Notes: generated from the letters alone by a model not told the origin. A stretch of 64,000 nt of DNA from Angiostrongylus vasorum (GCA_018806985.1 JADANN010000464.1:1743654-1807653), one strand, 5' to 3'. Counted from the stretch's first letter, positions 50,743 through 63,645 are shown. Numbers and translations: made by a program.

Positions 50743-50865
50743 GAGAGAAAGGCAAAGCAAGGGTCTGCGTTGGCGTGGTGGCTAGCACATGAGCCTCGGA
50801 AGGGCTAATTACTGGTTCGAAACCCAAATGAGGTCCCAATTGTTCATATCTCATCATTCATGTGG
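50743..50865 (+). mobile_element. SINE family 1 relative with a near-perfect B-box
   Basis: GCTGAGAGAAAGGCAAAGC, GGCGTGGTGGCTAGCACATG (A-box-like), CTGGTTCGAAACCC (matches the tRNA B-box GGTTCGANNCC). This is the clearest evidence that family 1 is tRNA-derived. It abuts the RTE fragment. Confidence 0.75.
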
Positions 50866-51149
50866 TTGTACTGCTATATAGTTCATTCGGTTTAGTTTGT
50901 TCAAAATTGAGGTAAATATTTGCATACAAATATTTCACATACAACAATCGATTGCTGCTTATCAGAGACGTTAAAAAGAGGCAACCGTCGCGAGCATAAA
51001 ATCAAACTGCTAGAAACAATGTAGTAATTATGAAGAGGACTTGAAACAGGAAAAAATTGTTGAAAGGATAATTCGCTGAACCGATGCGGATCATCTAAAA
51101 ATGATGACGCAAGATCAACACTCCGACCCCAATAACCATGTTGACCGTT

Positions 51150-51400
51150 CCATGAAGAAGAAAGCTTCCTCTGTTGATCTAATCCACAGGCATGCGTCAT
51201 GCATTCCACTCCATTCGTAGAACCGTAGAGGTGACTGTATCCACAATTGACCTTTAAAATCTTCCAGTTGTTTACCGATGTATCAAACCAGTGTGTTTGC
51301 CTCCAGACCAGTCCAGTACCAATTTGTCCGTATGGATGGAGGCCTGGTTAGTGCAGAGTGCGGGTTTTGACTATAACCCACGCACCCACTGCAGGGCCCC
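51150..51400 (-). mobile_element. SINE family 2, antisense, diverged
   Basis: GAAGAAAGCTTCCTCTGTTG, GGCATGCGTCATGCATTCC, GTTTACCGATGTATC, CAGACCAGTCCAGTACCAAT and a head complement near 51390. Confidence 0.55.
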
Positions 51401-51462
51401 TATAACTAGTGTCCTAGATGCGCCCCCAACTACACGAATGAACCTAATATTATTGGCATTAA

Positions 51463-51532
51463 AGAAATATAAAATTATTATAATATAATTATAATATAAT
51501 TAATAATTATAATAGAAATATAAAATTATAAT
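51463..51532. repeat. AT-rich TATAATTA tract
   Basis: About 70 bases of TATAATTATAATATAATTAA-type repeat. Confidence 0.85.
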
Positions 51533-51574
51533 TACAAGGCAGAAAATCTCCATCAGATGTAGTGGAGGCGGTGA

Positions 51575-52045
51575 AGACACTATTGCGAAATATAACTTTA
51601 ATGATGCTGAGGTATTTGCAAAAGCTCCGGACCGCAGGTGTCTACGGTAGGGGAACGAACGCGCTATTGTCCTTTCCGGGGAGTAGCGCGCTCACCACCA
51701 CACCATGCGGGTACTTCGTTTCGCCTTTCTCTCAGCTACTTCTATTGATCTTTTGCCATCAGCAATCACCCGTCAGCAGGATTGATCTGGGGGGGCCCAA
51801 ATCGGCATTGAACACAGTTAAGCTGAGGCTATATCACAATGTTAACCTTTTTATTTACTGCCTATTCTTCTTAACGGCAGGGGTATGTTTTGCGAAATAT
51901 AACTTCTGTAATGCTGAGATATTTGCAAAACTCCGGACCGCAGGTGTCTGCGGTGGGGAACGAACGTGTTATTGTCCTTTCCGGGGAGTAACACGTTCAC
52001 CACCACGCCATGCTGGTCCATTGTTTCGCCTCTCTCTCAGCTTTT
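51575..52045 (-). mobile_element. SINE family 1 tandem dimer, antisense
   Basis: Two head-to-tail copies: GATGCTGAGGTATTTGC at about 51602 and AATGCTGAGATATTTGC at about 51909, each followed by GACCGCAGGTGTCT and CCTTTCCGGGGAGTA. It has the same dimer layout as 36626-37103. Confidence 0.85.
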
Positions 52046-52788
52046 TATTCAAAGACTTTTTTTTATCGTTCTTCTACTCTCTTCGATTAACCTTGCATCC
52101 CTTGTAGTACACTACCGATGCATTAAGTTAGTTTTTCATCCTCACAGGGAAATCTGGTATCAGTTTTTCTGAGCACAAAGGGATGAGAGCTTTGCTTCGC
52201 TTAGGGTTTGGGATCAAATCAACGATCAACTTTGTGTGCATTTGATGGACCTCTAATCGAAGAGTTATATGCACTACTGCAAATAGCACTCCATAATTTT
52301 ACATTAGGACCCGATGAAGAAACCAAAAACCCCATGTTTTTTAAACGCGTTTCATATATTTCATACTCTCCCATCCTTTTTTTCTCTCTCTCTCTCCCTC
52401 TCTGGATTTCAGTGGCAATGACTAAATTAAATTGTTCGTATATTCTAGATTTGAAATTTACAAGATTCCAGTGTGTATTAGTTTGGAAGAAATGTGAACA
52501 ACTTTGGAAAAAAAAACAAATGAAAAGGACATTTTAAAACAGCGAGAAATGACGAATGAAACGGTGACAGGTTAAAAAGGTGTAATAGTACTTTTCTTCC
52601 TTCATTTACCTACCGCGTCTGGGATGCTGGAAAGAAGGGACGTTTTTGGGTGAAGAAAAGCGATTTACTGGGATTATTCTTACCGAAAACGGTTATACAA
52701 GTTCGATATCCCTTAGAAGAGACTCAACGTTCCTATCCGGAAGCCTATCAGATAAGAATGAGGCTATATCACAATAGAGTACGGTGGG

Positions 52789-52985
52789 CTACTTGTTGCC
52801 ATGTTTCGCCCAAGGTAGTGGAATAAAGGGAATCATACCAAAGCTTTGGAGCTGTTCGTGCCCTTTAGGTGAGTCCAATCCACTTAGCAGCTTTGGTATA
52901 TGAGGAGGACGAATGCAGTTTAAGCAGTGCCCGTTCAGTTCAGTAATAACTAACATGATTACAGGTGAAAAAAAGAGATAGTAGA
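52789..52985 (-). other. Short coding-like frame with a hairpin
   Basis: The minus strand reads VIMLVITELNGHCLNCIRPP, then HIPKLLSGLDSPKGHEQLQS, ending HGNK stop. An 11-bp perfect inverted repeat (ATACCAAAGCT at about 52837 and AGCTTTGGTAT at about 52892) lies within it. Status unknown. Confidence 0.25.
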
Positions 52986-53174
52986 TCATTATGTTCCAAA
53001 AAGTCAACTGACCTTCAGTTCACCCCAGTCATTGTGAGATGTTCCTCGAGCATTTGTGCTTCCCATGGTAGATGGACAAGTAGTAAAACGTCGTTACCTT
53101 CTTCCTCTTATTCCTATTGCTCATTTTTTTTTGTTTCTTTCATTTTCAAGTTTTTTATCGTTGTATTTAATGAC

Positions 53175-53545
53175 TGGGAGAGAGGGTATGTAGTGTAGTG
53201 GTAATGATGTCGGTTATCACGAGCATGATGCTAGTTCGATTCCGTTCCGGACTAACCAAGCCTCTCGTCCCTCCGGGGTCGGTAAGTACAGGACTTGTCC
53301 GGGAAAAAAATCACTCCCTGCAACCCAATTGAGAACACTCTACCCCGGTTATCTTAGGACTCCAGGGAGAATCAACTCGACCAGCATTCTACGACATTCG
53401 AGATGGAATGACATTCCTCAAGCAGTAGCCAAAGCCACACGTAAATGTTGGAAGATTTTCGTGGATAATGGATGCGAAGAAACGAATCGTGTGTAAGAAG
53501 TGCTGGGCTCTGCAGAGTAGACGTGAAGACGGGTCATATAAAATA
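53175..53545 (+). mobile_element. SINE family 3, best-preserved copy
   Basis: Head GTATGTAGTGTAGTGGTAAT (A-box) and GCTAGTTCGATTCCG (B-box), TCCCTCCGGGGTCGGTAAG, CTCCAGGGAGAATCAACTCG, CAGCATTCTACGACATTCG, GTAAGAAGTGCTGGGCTC, and tail CATATAAAATATAAAAAAAG. Confidence 0.88.
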
Positions 53546-54034
53546 TAAAAAAAGTAAAAGATAAAGATTTTAAGACTATTCAAAATGCCAGGAAGAGAGA
53601 CAAAGAGACAAAGTTGTAGACAACGATGAAAACGACTGAATGGCACACTGAGTACACATAATAAGATAGTAAAGTAAATAGTAAGTAAAGGTGCTGAAAT
53701 ATACAACGTTCAAAGATTAAATGGAAGTTGTCCAGTGAAATTACACAGATCAACCACATTAATAGTATGCTCTTTGTTGAGTAATAGAAAGGTAGGATGA
53801 AAAAATATGTTTTAAAAAGCAAAACTAAGCTTTGACTCAACGCGAGAAAACAGTCGAAGGAAATGAGGCACGAAAAATCGTAGGGACTTAACAACGTAAT
53901 TTTTGCAATTTGAGTTATTGGGCACAATAAAAATTCATATTTTCTAACACAGTGCTGTTTAAGACGAACTGATTGAGACTATCACAACCGTGCTGGTTCT
54001 TAAACTTCACTGTCACGAAAACATCAAGGAGTAG

Positions 54035-54283
54035 GAAGAGAAAGCGAACATTCTTTTTCTGGAAAACTTGACATTCATAAAAGAAAAACTATTGGCAGAA
54101 GAGCAAAGGAATAGTAAATCCATAAGAAGTGATTTGTTGTCACTTTGCTTCTCCGACAAGAAGGCTTCACGAAGCTATGAAAGTGCTCAAAGTCCACGTT
54201 TTCCAAGACAAACCGTCAGACCAGCGACAGTGGTGTCGATCCCAGCGAGAACCAGTGAGCTTACTGCCAACCAAAATGAGTAA
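54035..54283 (+). CDS. Candidate 3'-terminal coding segment, unknown
   Basis: Open from a TAG at 54032 to TGA-free end TAA at 54281-54283. Reads LTFIKEKLLAEEQRNSKSIR, then SDLLSLCFSDKKASRSYESA, then a basic Pro/Ser-rich end RFPRQTVRPATVVSIPARTS. It looks like the cytoplasmic tail of a larger protein, but no upstream exon or acceptor is convincing. Confidence 0.25.
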   Translation, partial: EEKANILFLENLTFIKEKLLAEEQRNSKSIRSDLLSLCFSDKKASRSYESAQSPRFPRQTVRPATVVSIPARTSELTANQNE

Positions 54284-54404
54284 TCAAACTCATTACTTGG
54301 GTTCTTGTAGTAGTATACTGAAATATGAGAGCACTAATCATATAGAAACTTATGTTTTCACATTTCTTAGATAATGCAAATCATTTATGCGAAAAAAATG
54401 CTGG

Positions 54405-54765
54405 ATTTAAGTGGAGCGGTGCCCTTCAGCACAAAAATGGTCGTTTGTTCGACCTCTTGTCAGGCCGATCAAACCCTCGATTCCTCCAGGTACGACAAAT
54501 TGGTGCCAAATTTGTCTTAGAAAGCTCTTTCTGATCCACATACTTCGGCGACCATCAATGTTGAAGACCTGGTGAAGATCTAGTAGAGCTATACCGGGAT
54601 TCCAAAGTGGATCAATTCGGTATCCATTCAGTGACATTCATAAGGAAGACAAAGTCCTCAAGTAATAGCTTAACTCCCACGCAAATCCAAAGGCTTCTGA
54701 TTGATTCATGCAGGGAAACAAATCGAATAAGTGAAGCGCTGGGATCCGTGAAGTCACTGGACACA
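54405..54765 (+). mobile_element. SINE family 3 copy
   Basis: AAGTGGAGCGGTGCCCTTCA head, TTGTTCGACCTCTTG B-box, CAATTTGGTGCC-like body, CATTCAGTGACATTCATAAG, GAAACAAATCGAATAAGTG, AGCGCTGGGATCC. Confidence 0.65.
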
Positions 54766-54923
54766 TTAAGTTGGGTCTTACAAACAAATAAAAAACAAGG
54801 AGTCAAAAAAACCACGGTTTGAAAAAATATGAATCACTTTTTATAGCTATGAGAATAGGCAATGGTGGAAAAAATTAAGAAAATTAAATAGATGAAAAAA
54901 ACGACATAGGATCGTTTGCTCAC

Positions 54924-55042
54924 CCATGCCTTTCTGGTGTACTGCTACGTAGATGATCACAGCAATGAACAATAAGGTGGTCGTGATGAAGGACAACAGC
55001 ACCAATGGATGAATGATATACTTCTTCCAACAGCATGCACAA
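54924..55042 (-). CDS. Membrane-segment exon of an unknown protein
   Basis: Bounded by acceptor GAATTTTAG and donor ATG|GTGAGC. The peptide reads CACCWKKYIIHPLVLLSFIT then TTLLFIAVIIYVAVHQKGM: a cysteine/basic N-side, one strong transmembrane helix of about 23 residues, then a polar end. A possible small upstream exon (acceptor TTTTTAACAG, donor GT|GTAAGT, about 55201-55227) would add NTKYYVS. No other exon can be placed with confidence. It resembles a helix of small nematode multi-span membrane proteins, but I cannot name the family. Confidence 0.45.
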
Positions 55043-55099
55043 CTAAAATTCCACAACTGTAGTACACGGTTGTAGTAATGTAAATAAAAAAACAAACTT

Positions 55100-56250
55100 G
55101 CTTTCCCAGATTCACCTTAATAGTTTCATGAGAAGACCTTTTCTCAGTACTTTCTAATGTTCTTACTTTTATATGATGTTTTTATGAGAAAATTTGACTC
55201 TGTACTTACACTAACATAGTATTTGGTATTACTGTTAAAAATATTATGTTGGAACACATCTTCGTTGATCTTCGCTCAGAAGTCCTTTTGTTACATCGTA
55301 TGAAAACGGTTTTTACTATGTTGGAGTATGTTCTGCACCATTCCATAGCAAACACATGAAAAGGTACGATCACGGAGAGAAAATCAACATTGAACAGAGA
55401 CGGATGTCAGCAAATTCGTGTCATTCTATATGAGCACCTATCACTGCGCTAAACAACACCGAGAAAATTAACAACAAGTTTGACTAAGTACTACGAGTGA
55501 TTGGTCGACACGATAATGGTTCAAGTCTGTTGAAGAGTGCTGCAAAGCGTTCAAATACGAGTACGCTGTGCGCGGCGATCCCATGCTCGAGCATGCGCCA
55601 GTGGTAGAAGACCCTTAGTCTTCCTAATATCATCATCGACCACCATTTCATCTCGGTGGGCAATCGCTACAGGAAGTGCTATCCTTTCCTAAAATCGACC
55701 ATTGTAAATCTATGTTGCTTAAATTCCAAGGTTTCTGAGCAATTTCTCCACTGAACACGAAAGCTAAGTCAGATTCGAGAACAACATGCGCTACGTCTTC
55801 CCTTGCCCTTACAAGGAATTTCTTGTGATGCCAATAGAAATCCAGCTTGCATGATCCCAAGCAGACTACGCCCGTTTTCTGGGACTTGAATGGTGTGATT
55901 TTTTCAAAGGGCTGCAGGTGGTAGACAATATGGTCAACGCGAACAGCCCTGCAAGGTCACTGCGAAAGATCACCATTGCCGTGAAAGATCGGCGACCTAG
56001 ACGACTTGGAGTTCGGGTTTTTCATGTCTTAAAACCGATTCGCAAGCAAATGCATGGCTTTCTGAACGGAACCACATCTCTTCCAGCGTATGGCCGAGAC
56101 CTGAACACTTGTGGCGAACGTTTTTTTCTGGATACTGAGACATCTCTCCAATGTAACAATTTTACTGATTCCGATGAACTCATAAACGGCCTCACAAAGT
56201 CGTAATACCATCTCAGGAGGAATGAAATTCAGCGTCCGCACTAAAGACGG
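55100..56250. other. Unassigned, two coding-like frames
   Basis: A minus-strand frame at 55860-55648 (starts MGSCKLDFYWHHKKFLVRAR) and a plus-strand frame at 55918-56205 (starts MVDNMVNANSPARSLRKITI) have protein-like composition. Neither has a recognised family or splice context. They may be remnants of a DNA transposon; this is a guess. Confidence 0.3.
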
Positions 56251-56254
56251 CATA

Positions 56255-56520
56255 TTGTAGCACCCGGCGTTGATCAATCCCTGAGGGATGCGCAATGCAT
56301 TCGACTTCATTAAGTATCGTTGGAGGTGAATGCATATCTGGCCTTTACAATGACTCCCGGTGGCCTGCCGATATATCGAGCCAATGCTGCTATCCATCCA
56401 GACAAATCTGACACCAATTTGCCAACCCCTGAGGGGATGCAAGGCTTGGTGGACAATAGGAACGGGAGATCGATCCCACGTGTGTGTTGCAGGGCGCCTC
56501 CAACCACTGCGCCACAGTGG
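56255..56520 (-). mobile_element. SINE family 2, antisense copy
   Basis: CGGCGTTGATCAATCCCTGA, GGATGCGCAATGCATTCGAC, CATCCAGACAAATCTGACAC, CCAATTTGCCAACCCC, head complement GCGCCTCCAACCACTGCGCC. Confidence 0.82.
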
Positions 56521-57144
56521 TATGTTACCACTAGTAATGATGCTAACCACATCATTAACTGAAATTCTCTTTGGAATGAATAGAAAGATTGAGTGGAAAT
56601 GCAACAAAGGTCGGAATAATTTTTTACATTTATGCTCATGGCTTAACATTACTCAATTAATAAACTTATTGATTTATACAAAGACTTCACCACCAAATTA
56701 AAGCACAAGTGCCGAAATCGTTGGAGGAGTTCGAAAAATCACGAAAAAGCGAGCGAAACAGATCTAGCTCTTTAGGAAGAGAAATAAAACCTTTAGAAAA
56801 TATTTTGCTACGTCATTTGCAAAGGAATCGTCTCTCCTGGTTTCGATTTTAAAGAAGTTCGAATAGACCGAATATTCGAAGCATAATAAATTCCTTATTC
56901 CTATGCAATTTCCATGATGAAGAGTTTCGTTTCTGAATAACTCACAATGTGATCAGGTTCCATAGAAGGGGATACAATCTCGAAAATAAATGCCAGACAC
57001 ATGAAGATCGCCATCGCTCTCACACTTTCAATATGAGCCTGATATGATCGAATAACTATTAACAGCTTGCCTTAAACCTCAAAAAAACCGAAGATTCAAC
57101 AGCCACTCAAATTCATTGCTGACTTCTCATGTTAATATTAGCTT

Positions 57145-57375
57145 GAATAACTTCAGTGATTCTGAGATATTTACAAAACTCGGACCGCAGGTGTCTGCAA
57201 AGGACCTGCATGGTGTGGTGGTGAACGCGTTACTCCCCGGAAAGAGCAATAGCGTGTTCGTTCCCCATCACATACACCTGCAGTCCGGAGTTCTGAAAAT
57301 ATCTCAGCATCGTGAAGTTATATTTCACAATATACTCTGCGATTAAAAAGACTAGGCAGTAAATAAAACGGTTAA
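57145..57375 (+). mobile_element. SINE family 1, sense copy with a short inverted start
   Basis: An antisense stub (GATATTTACAAAACTCGGAC, 57165-57198) is followed by a sense copy: TGGTGTGGTGGTGAACGCG, GTGTTCGTTCCCC, ACCTGCAGTCCGGAGTT. Confidence 0.75.
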
Positions 57376-57639
57376 AATTAGCTTGGATATTTTCCACTAA
57401 ACATTTCTTCAAATGAAGCAACATCAATGGATTTAACATGCAAATAAACAATGAGAACAACATTTCATAAAGAAAAGACTCTGATGACCTACTTTTTCCC
57501 AAGGATTACATCGATGTGAATGACTTAAGCATTCCCATGGAAGAAGTTCTGAAAAATCAATACTTTTCCGTAACTTATGGAACACAGTTACATATATAAT
57601 ATGACTTTTAATTCTAGTAATGGGGAAGCGTAGTAGCTA

Positions 57640-57985
57640 ATAACGCTATGTAGTACACATATGGTCATTCCTTGATGGTTTGTTACCTCTGGTCAAGCAC
57701 GCCCTACTAGGCAAATTGCTACCAGTCTTGTCTGTAAAAAAGTTCCCTCATGACTTCCTGACTCTGTTCGTGACCGGGCGACGTTCCTGTAAGGCTATGA
57801 CCCAAGATTTCAAGGTCGAGATTCAAATCGACCATCGTTCACGAAATATTTTTAACTACACAAATTCCTCGGGTTGCAGTCACCCACACGCAAATGCAAA
57901 CACCTTGGTGGATGGCGAATGCATGAATGCGAGAGAACAAAGCGAATGAAAAAAAATGCTTGGATCTACAGAATGTACCGTGCCA
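57640..57985 (+). mobile_element. Diverged SINE family 3 copy
   Basis: GGCAAATTGCTACCAGTCTT, TTGCAGTCACCCACACGCAA, CTTGGTGGATGGCGAATGC and AAAATGCTTGGATC parallel the family body. Confidence 0.5.
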
Positions 57986-58429
57986 GGTCATGTACTTTTT
58001 TTATTTTCTTTGCACGAACCGATATTATATGTAAAAGGAATCACAGCACTCTTTCTCTTCGATTCATTTCAACGCATCCATAACCAAGATCTTCGGGATT
58101 TGCGAGTGGATTCAGTTCGCTATTAAGAACTTTGTCTCGTTGGCAAACGTCGTTGAATGCTGTCTCCTCGGAATTCAAGGATGGCCGTGTTAGGAGTGTA
58201 CTAGAGGTAGATCATGGGTACTTGTCATCTTTTGTAGAACGCAGGTTTCGATCCAGTCCCAGACAAGTCCGCTGCCAATTTCCTAACCTATAAAGAATGG
58301 ATGGCTTGCTAAGACTGCAGTTTGCTCCAACCAGAGCCTTGTGTATATACAACAGCATCTTTACCACTTCCCCTACCCGCGTCGCAGTAATAAATATTTA
58401 TGGCATATATGTACACATACATATACATT

Positions 58430-58960
58430 GCTGGTTGAGAACTGGATGATTCTCTGACTGCAAAGACCACCTCGTACGTAGACCATGGGCAATCAATGAA
58501 AATGGAAAACAACACGAAGGAGGAATTAGACAGAAGAAGGTGAGCTGCTTGAGTCATTTTCGGGGCTCTCCAAGAAGCCATCGAGGGAATAAAGGACGCA
58601 AAAAGCTGCGTTCACCTTTTCGATTCAACAGTTTTCTTAGCTGTCTGTTATGCATAAGAGATGTGGGCCGGACTTCAGCCACATCAAGAATACTGCGCAC
58701 TACTCACAGAGTGCTTGAAAGATTTCTTACGGGATGTAACCGCAGACAGAACATCTTGCCAGAATACGAAGCTCTGATTTTCGAAGTCTGTCTTATCTTC
58801 GGGATTCAGCGGAATATACATAGATAGCGAAACACAGAGGGACTGGCCATATAATGGAGAACAGAAGATGGACGAAAAAAGCTGGATGGTGGACTCCTGG
58901 AAGATGCATACGTCCCTAGGACGTCGGGCAGACGTGTTCGTAACCAAAGTCAATCAGCTA
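58430..58960 (+). mobile_element. RTE retrotransposon C-terminal region, decayed
   Basis: LTAKTTSYVDHGQSMKMENN, frame changes, then RTSATSRILRTTHRVLERFL, TGCNRRQN and a tail with WPYNGEQKMDEKSWMVDSW. It parallels the copy at 38385-39110. Confidence 0.75.
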
Positions 58961-59099
58961 TACCTGCAGCTGCAGCTATTTCAGTGATCACGATAAGACA
59001 CTCCATGGACTGCGATTGCGAGGTAAAGAAACGAATGTGCTCGGATCCGCACAACTCATGAAGAAGGACCATCCAAGTATCCAAATAGGCCGATAACTA

Positions 59100-59108
59100 T
59101 ATATATAC

Positions 59109-59160
<52 letters not shown>

Positions 59161-59182
59161 GTATATATATATATGTGTATAC
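59100..59182. repeat. Imperfect (TA)n microsatellite
   Basis: TATATA runs interrupted by regularly spaced TATATGTATA units. Confidence 0.9.
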
Positions 59183-59184
59183 AT

Positions 59185-59478
59185 ATCGTCCTAACGGTTT
59201 ACTGCCTCATCGTGACTGGCTGTTCCTGGGTATTGGACAGCGATTTGTAGCGGGGGATTCATCACCTGGCAGGGTCTCTCAAGCTGAGAAGGAGTCCGAC
59301 GTTTCCATCATGAAGCCTAGCTAAAAGTAAACCAATGCCAGAGTCCACCACCGTCCTGGTATCAAGAGTCAGCATGGTGGCAAATGCCCCTCTGATTCAC
59401 AAGGAATGCAAGTGCCTGTGGTGGTGAAGACCTGGGATAGACCTTGGCCAGGCTGACCTCGGGATCGATAGAGACAAG
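59185..59478 (-). repeat. Repeat R4, inverted copy with tandem tail
   Basis: CTAACGGTTTACTGCCTCAT, GGGGGATTCATCACCTGGC, AAGCTGAGAAGGAGTCCG, GGTGGTGAAGACCTGGG, ending GACAAGTAAGTATG and running into a TA tract. Confidence 0.75.
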
Positions 59479-59482
59479 TAAG

Positions 59483-60310
<828 letters not shown>

Positions 60311-60321
60311 CCTACTATGAC

Positions 60322-60525
60322 TTCCATCCCTCCGGGGTCGACAAATTGATACCAGACTCGTCGGGAGGATAGCAGCACTAGCTCGATACATCACTATGCT
60401 ACCATGAGTCAATATAAAGACCAGATATGCATTCAATCACCTCTAAACGATGCTTAATGAAGTCGAATGCATGGCGAATCCCTCAGGGGCTTGATCAACG
60501 CCAACAGCTTTATCCTTTATCATTT

Positions 60526-60530
<5 letters not shown>
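60322..60530 (+). mobile_element. SINE family 2 copy lacking the head
   Basis: CTTCCATCCCTCCGGGGTCG, GGGAGGATAGCAGCACTAGC, ATATGCATTCAATCACCTCT, GGCTTGATCAACGCCAACAG then CTTTATCC. Confidence 0.8.

Positions 60531-60572
<42 letters not shown>
60531..60572. repeat. (TA)n microsatellite at a SINE 3' end
   Basis: About 40 bases of TA repeat immediately after the SINE family 2 end. Confidence 0.92.
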
Positions 60573-60573
<1 letters not shown>

Positions 60574-60594
60574 ATCAGACGAATATTCATAGTG

Positions 60595-62045
60595 AAGATC
60601 TGGAACCCTCTAGAAGAGCTATTGAAGGATCAAAAGACGAACCAACCATACAAGCAACCAACTACATTCACAAGAAAGTCAAGGTTCTTAAGTTGCAGCC
60701 GAATCCGTACCAAAACCTACCCACAATCATAGATAACGGCTATAGCATAATGAAATGAATGAAGAGAAAACTGGGAATCTTTATATAAAGTTGAGTCATT
60801 TAACCGTCAAAAGACTTATTTATAGGAATTTTATAGCCCAGCGGGATGTTGTTTAGATATATCGAGCTCAATCAACTCTACGCACTTCCATTGAATGTGG
60901 CAACCGATGTCATTATCAAGCATAAAAACCATTACGATGCCGAAGACGATCTGACCACATGAAGAAAAGATGCACATATCTGAAATTTACATTGTTTAAC
61001 ACATTAACCACGATATGCATTACTCTTTTAAATTCATGTGTAGCATGAAATAACTGCAACCACCAACTTTAAGAGGATATCTCAACTCATAGCGACCTTT
61101 ACTTATAGTGATGAAAACCGTCAGATTCCGCAGATGTTTGCCAACAAACTACAAATTTTCTTACTTTGAAGTGGACATGTTCTAGTCGTCTAAAGCTCAT
61201 AAAATACTTTTTGCTTGCCGGGGCTTGTATCTTCTGTATGAAACGGATTGCTCGGAAAAAATGTCATTCAGAAAGCCAGATTCAGTGCCCCCATGCGTAT
61301 CGTTGATGTTTGCAGAATGTTGCCGACTGCGACGCATGTGTTGACTTAATTATAAGCCAAATTTTGTCCCTAGTTTCTTGAAAATTTGTGTTTCGAGCCC
61401 AAATAAATTAAAGTATTTTTTTCAGTAAAGTTGTTCTTTAGAGTCATAACGCAGAAACTCAGTGCTAATAAGTGCAAGCTTATCAATTCCTGAGCTCCTT
61501 ACTACTTTCGAGTGATTATCGACTGGTCTTAAAATTTCAAGTTTTTCGTAAAATCATTAACTAAAAAATTAATGAATAGGAGCAAAATAATTGGTTAATT
61601 GCTCGTAGGTCACTAATCTCAACGCCACTCACTTGTAATTGCTCACCACCCAAAAGGACTCCGCTTAAAGATCAGCTTGTCTACCACGCCCCAACCCCCC
61701 GCATTTCCAAATATCAATTGGACACCAGGGTTTGAAACTGATCTAGTAATGCCTGTGTAAATAATTCATATCGAACGACAAACAAAATTCATAGAGGATT
61801 TAGCGTCCCAATTTCTGGATGCGACGCAATATACATGTAATTTTTACTTGTTTATACAGCTAAAATCGATGGAATGAATTCTAAAAGACGATAGAAGCAT
61901 CTTTTCTTTAAATGATTACGACAGGCTCAATATTTCGCAATTAACTAAATTAATGTAAGAGCCCTTATTCCTTTCCATTAATGTTTTAGCGCAACAGGAT
62001 AAAGTGTTATTTAATGAGCGAATTAAACGTGATACCCTAATGATT
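60595..62045. other. SINE family 3 remnant, otherwise nothing recognised
   Basis: 60595-60770 keeps a weak family 3 body (CTACATTCACAAGAAAGTCA, AGTTGCAGCCGAATCC). The rest is AT-rich with no supported gene. Confidence 0.4.
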
Positions 62046-62061
62046 CAATAATCACAATGAT

Positions 62062-62325
62062 CCGCAAAACTTCGGACCGCCAGTGTCTGCGATAGACGAG
62101 TGATTGCTGATAACATCTATAAAACATGGCTGAGAGGAAGGCGAAACAATGGACTTGCATGGTGAGGTGGTGAACGCATTAGTCCCCGGGAAGGGTAATA
62201 GCGAGTTCGATCTCCACCACAGACACCTGCAGTCCGATGTTTTGCAAATATTTCGGCATCACTGTCGTTATATCTCATACCATACCTTGCCATAAAAAGA
62301 ACAGGCAGTAAATAACAGGTCAGTG
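62062..62325 (+). mobile_element. SINE family 1, sense copy with inverted start
   Basis: AAAACTTCGGACCGCCAGTG (antisense stub), then TGATTGCTGATAAC, ATGGTGAGGTGGTGAACGC, GCGAGTTCGATCTCCACC (good B-box), ACACCTGCAGTCCGATG. Confidence 0.75.
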
Positions 62326-62329
62326 CATT

Positions 62330-63060
62330 ATTCGAAAGTTCGCAATAATCTTCCCCATTGCTAAAAAAACTTGAAAACTTGACACTTTCAAAGAAGTGGG
62401 TTTGAAGTGACGCATTAAGTCATAGAAGCGGAGTCTGCCAACTCCTACCTATTCAGTGGCAACTCCGCGTGAAATATAAGCCTCATCGAAAAAACGGAGG
62501 AAATAGTGTTTTTTAGTCTCCGGATAGTCCCACTTTAACTTTGACGGAAAAGAGAGTTTCTGTTTAGTTAGCTGGAAAAGGAAATCTGCAATCTGAAAAA
62601 AAAGCAGTTTTTGAAGGTTTTTATTCCAACCAATACAGTCCACTACAACTGTGATAGTTTGATAAATGTTGAAAGGTTTAGATATTTCTAGTTATGTGTG
62701 ATCCATATATGGATCATAGGATCGTGTATGGACAAGGTAAGAGTGTTTCGATAGACAATACGATGAAAAAGACAACTTAATCACACAGTTTTAATACTAA
62801 TCGATTAAATGCGAAAAATTGGTACAATAAAATTTATGAGACAGTGGAGTTCTTCTTTCATTAAACAAAGCAAGGCTGCTTTATGCATGTCTAAAAATGA
62901 GGCAGATATGGTGTTAGTAGAACGGATGCTCTTGAAATCGAATGCGTTGTTTGTTGGCAGACGCTAAAGCGCATTCGGACCAAACACTTTGAATTAAACA
63001 TTACCATAACCTCATATCAAAGCTAGTTGAATTCCTGTTTCTAGACATTGTATACATTAA
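62330..63060. other. Nothing supported
   Basis: A 64-codon minus-strand frame (62643-62449) is the only sizeable frame. No motif or splice context was seen. Confidence 0.4.
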
Positions 63061-63061
63061 T

Positions 63062-63420
63062 CCTACCAACGGTTTACCGCCTCATCGTGGCTGAGAGGTG
63101 TTTCGGACGGCGATGTACAGCGAGGGATTCGTCCCACCGGCAGGGCTTCCCAAGCTGAGAAGGAGTCCGGCGTTTCCATCAGGAAGCCTAGCTAAGAGTA
63201 AACCAATACCAGGATCCACCACCGTTTTGGTATCAAAGTCGCATGGTTGTAAATCTCCCTCTGAGCCACAAGGGCTGCGACTGCCTGTCGTGGTGACGAC
63301 CTAGATTCCAGGGAACCACAATGCCTTAACCAACAAATCTCCGAAAAATAGTGATTATGCTGGAGCCCGCACAACTAGTGATGATGGGCCGTTCAAGTAC
63401 CAAGTAAGTAAGTATACAAT
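63062..63420 (-). repeat. Repeat R4, inverted copy with AAGT tail
   Basis: CCAACGGTTTACCGCCTCAT, GGGATTCGTCCCACCGGC, TACCAGGATCCACCACCG, ATTCCAGGGAACCACAATGC, ending GTACCAAGTAAGTAAGTA. Confidence 0.8.
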
Positions 63421-63645
63421 ATTCAACGACTGAAAAAACCATGTAGTGCCAAGTTCAGTCGGTCCTGAGTCGCATTGCAATGAGGAAATTTTACAAAAAG
63501 GCCTTGAAACGAATTACGGCTTAGGAAATTTCTTATTTGTTCTGTAACATTTGGATAGGTAAAAACTAGGTAAAAATCGCTCAAAAAGAAGTGCTTTCTA
63601 AAAAATTAAATCTTACAACTTCAAGTCTTTTTTTTCTCTTTCCAG

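Noticed and set aside
50743..50830. Possible true tRNA gene
   Set aside because: A-box and B-box relatives are present, but there is no acceptor stem or cloverleaf pairing, and the flanks match the SINE family 1 body.
53580..53927. 115-codon hydrophobic minus-strand frame resembling a multi-span membrane protein
   Set aside because: Composition is low-complexity Phe/Leu/Ser from AT-rich DNA, no splice sites were seen, and its end overlaps the SINE family 3 tail.
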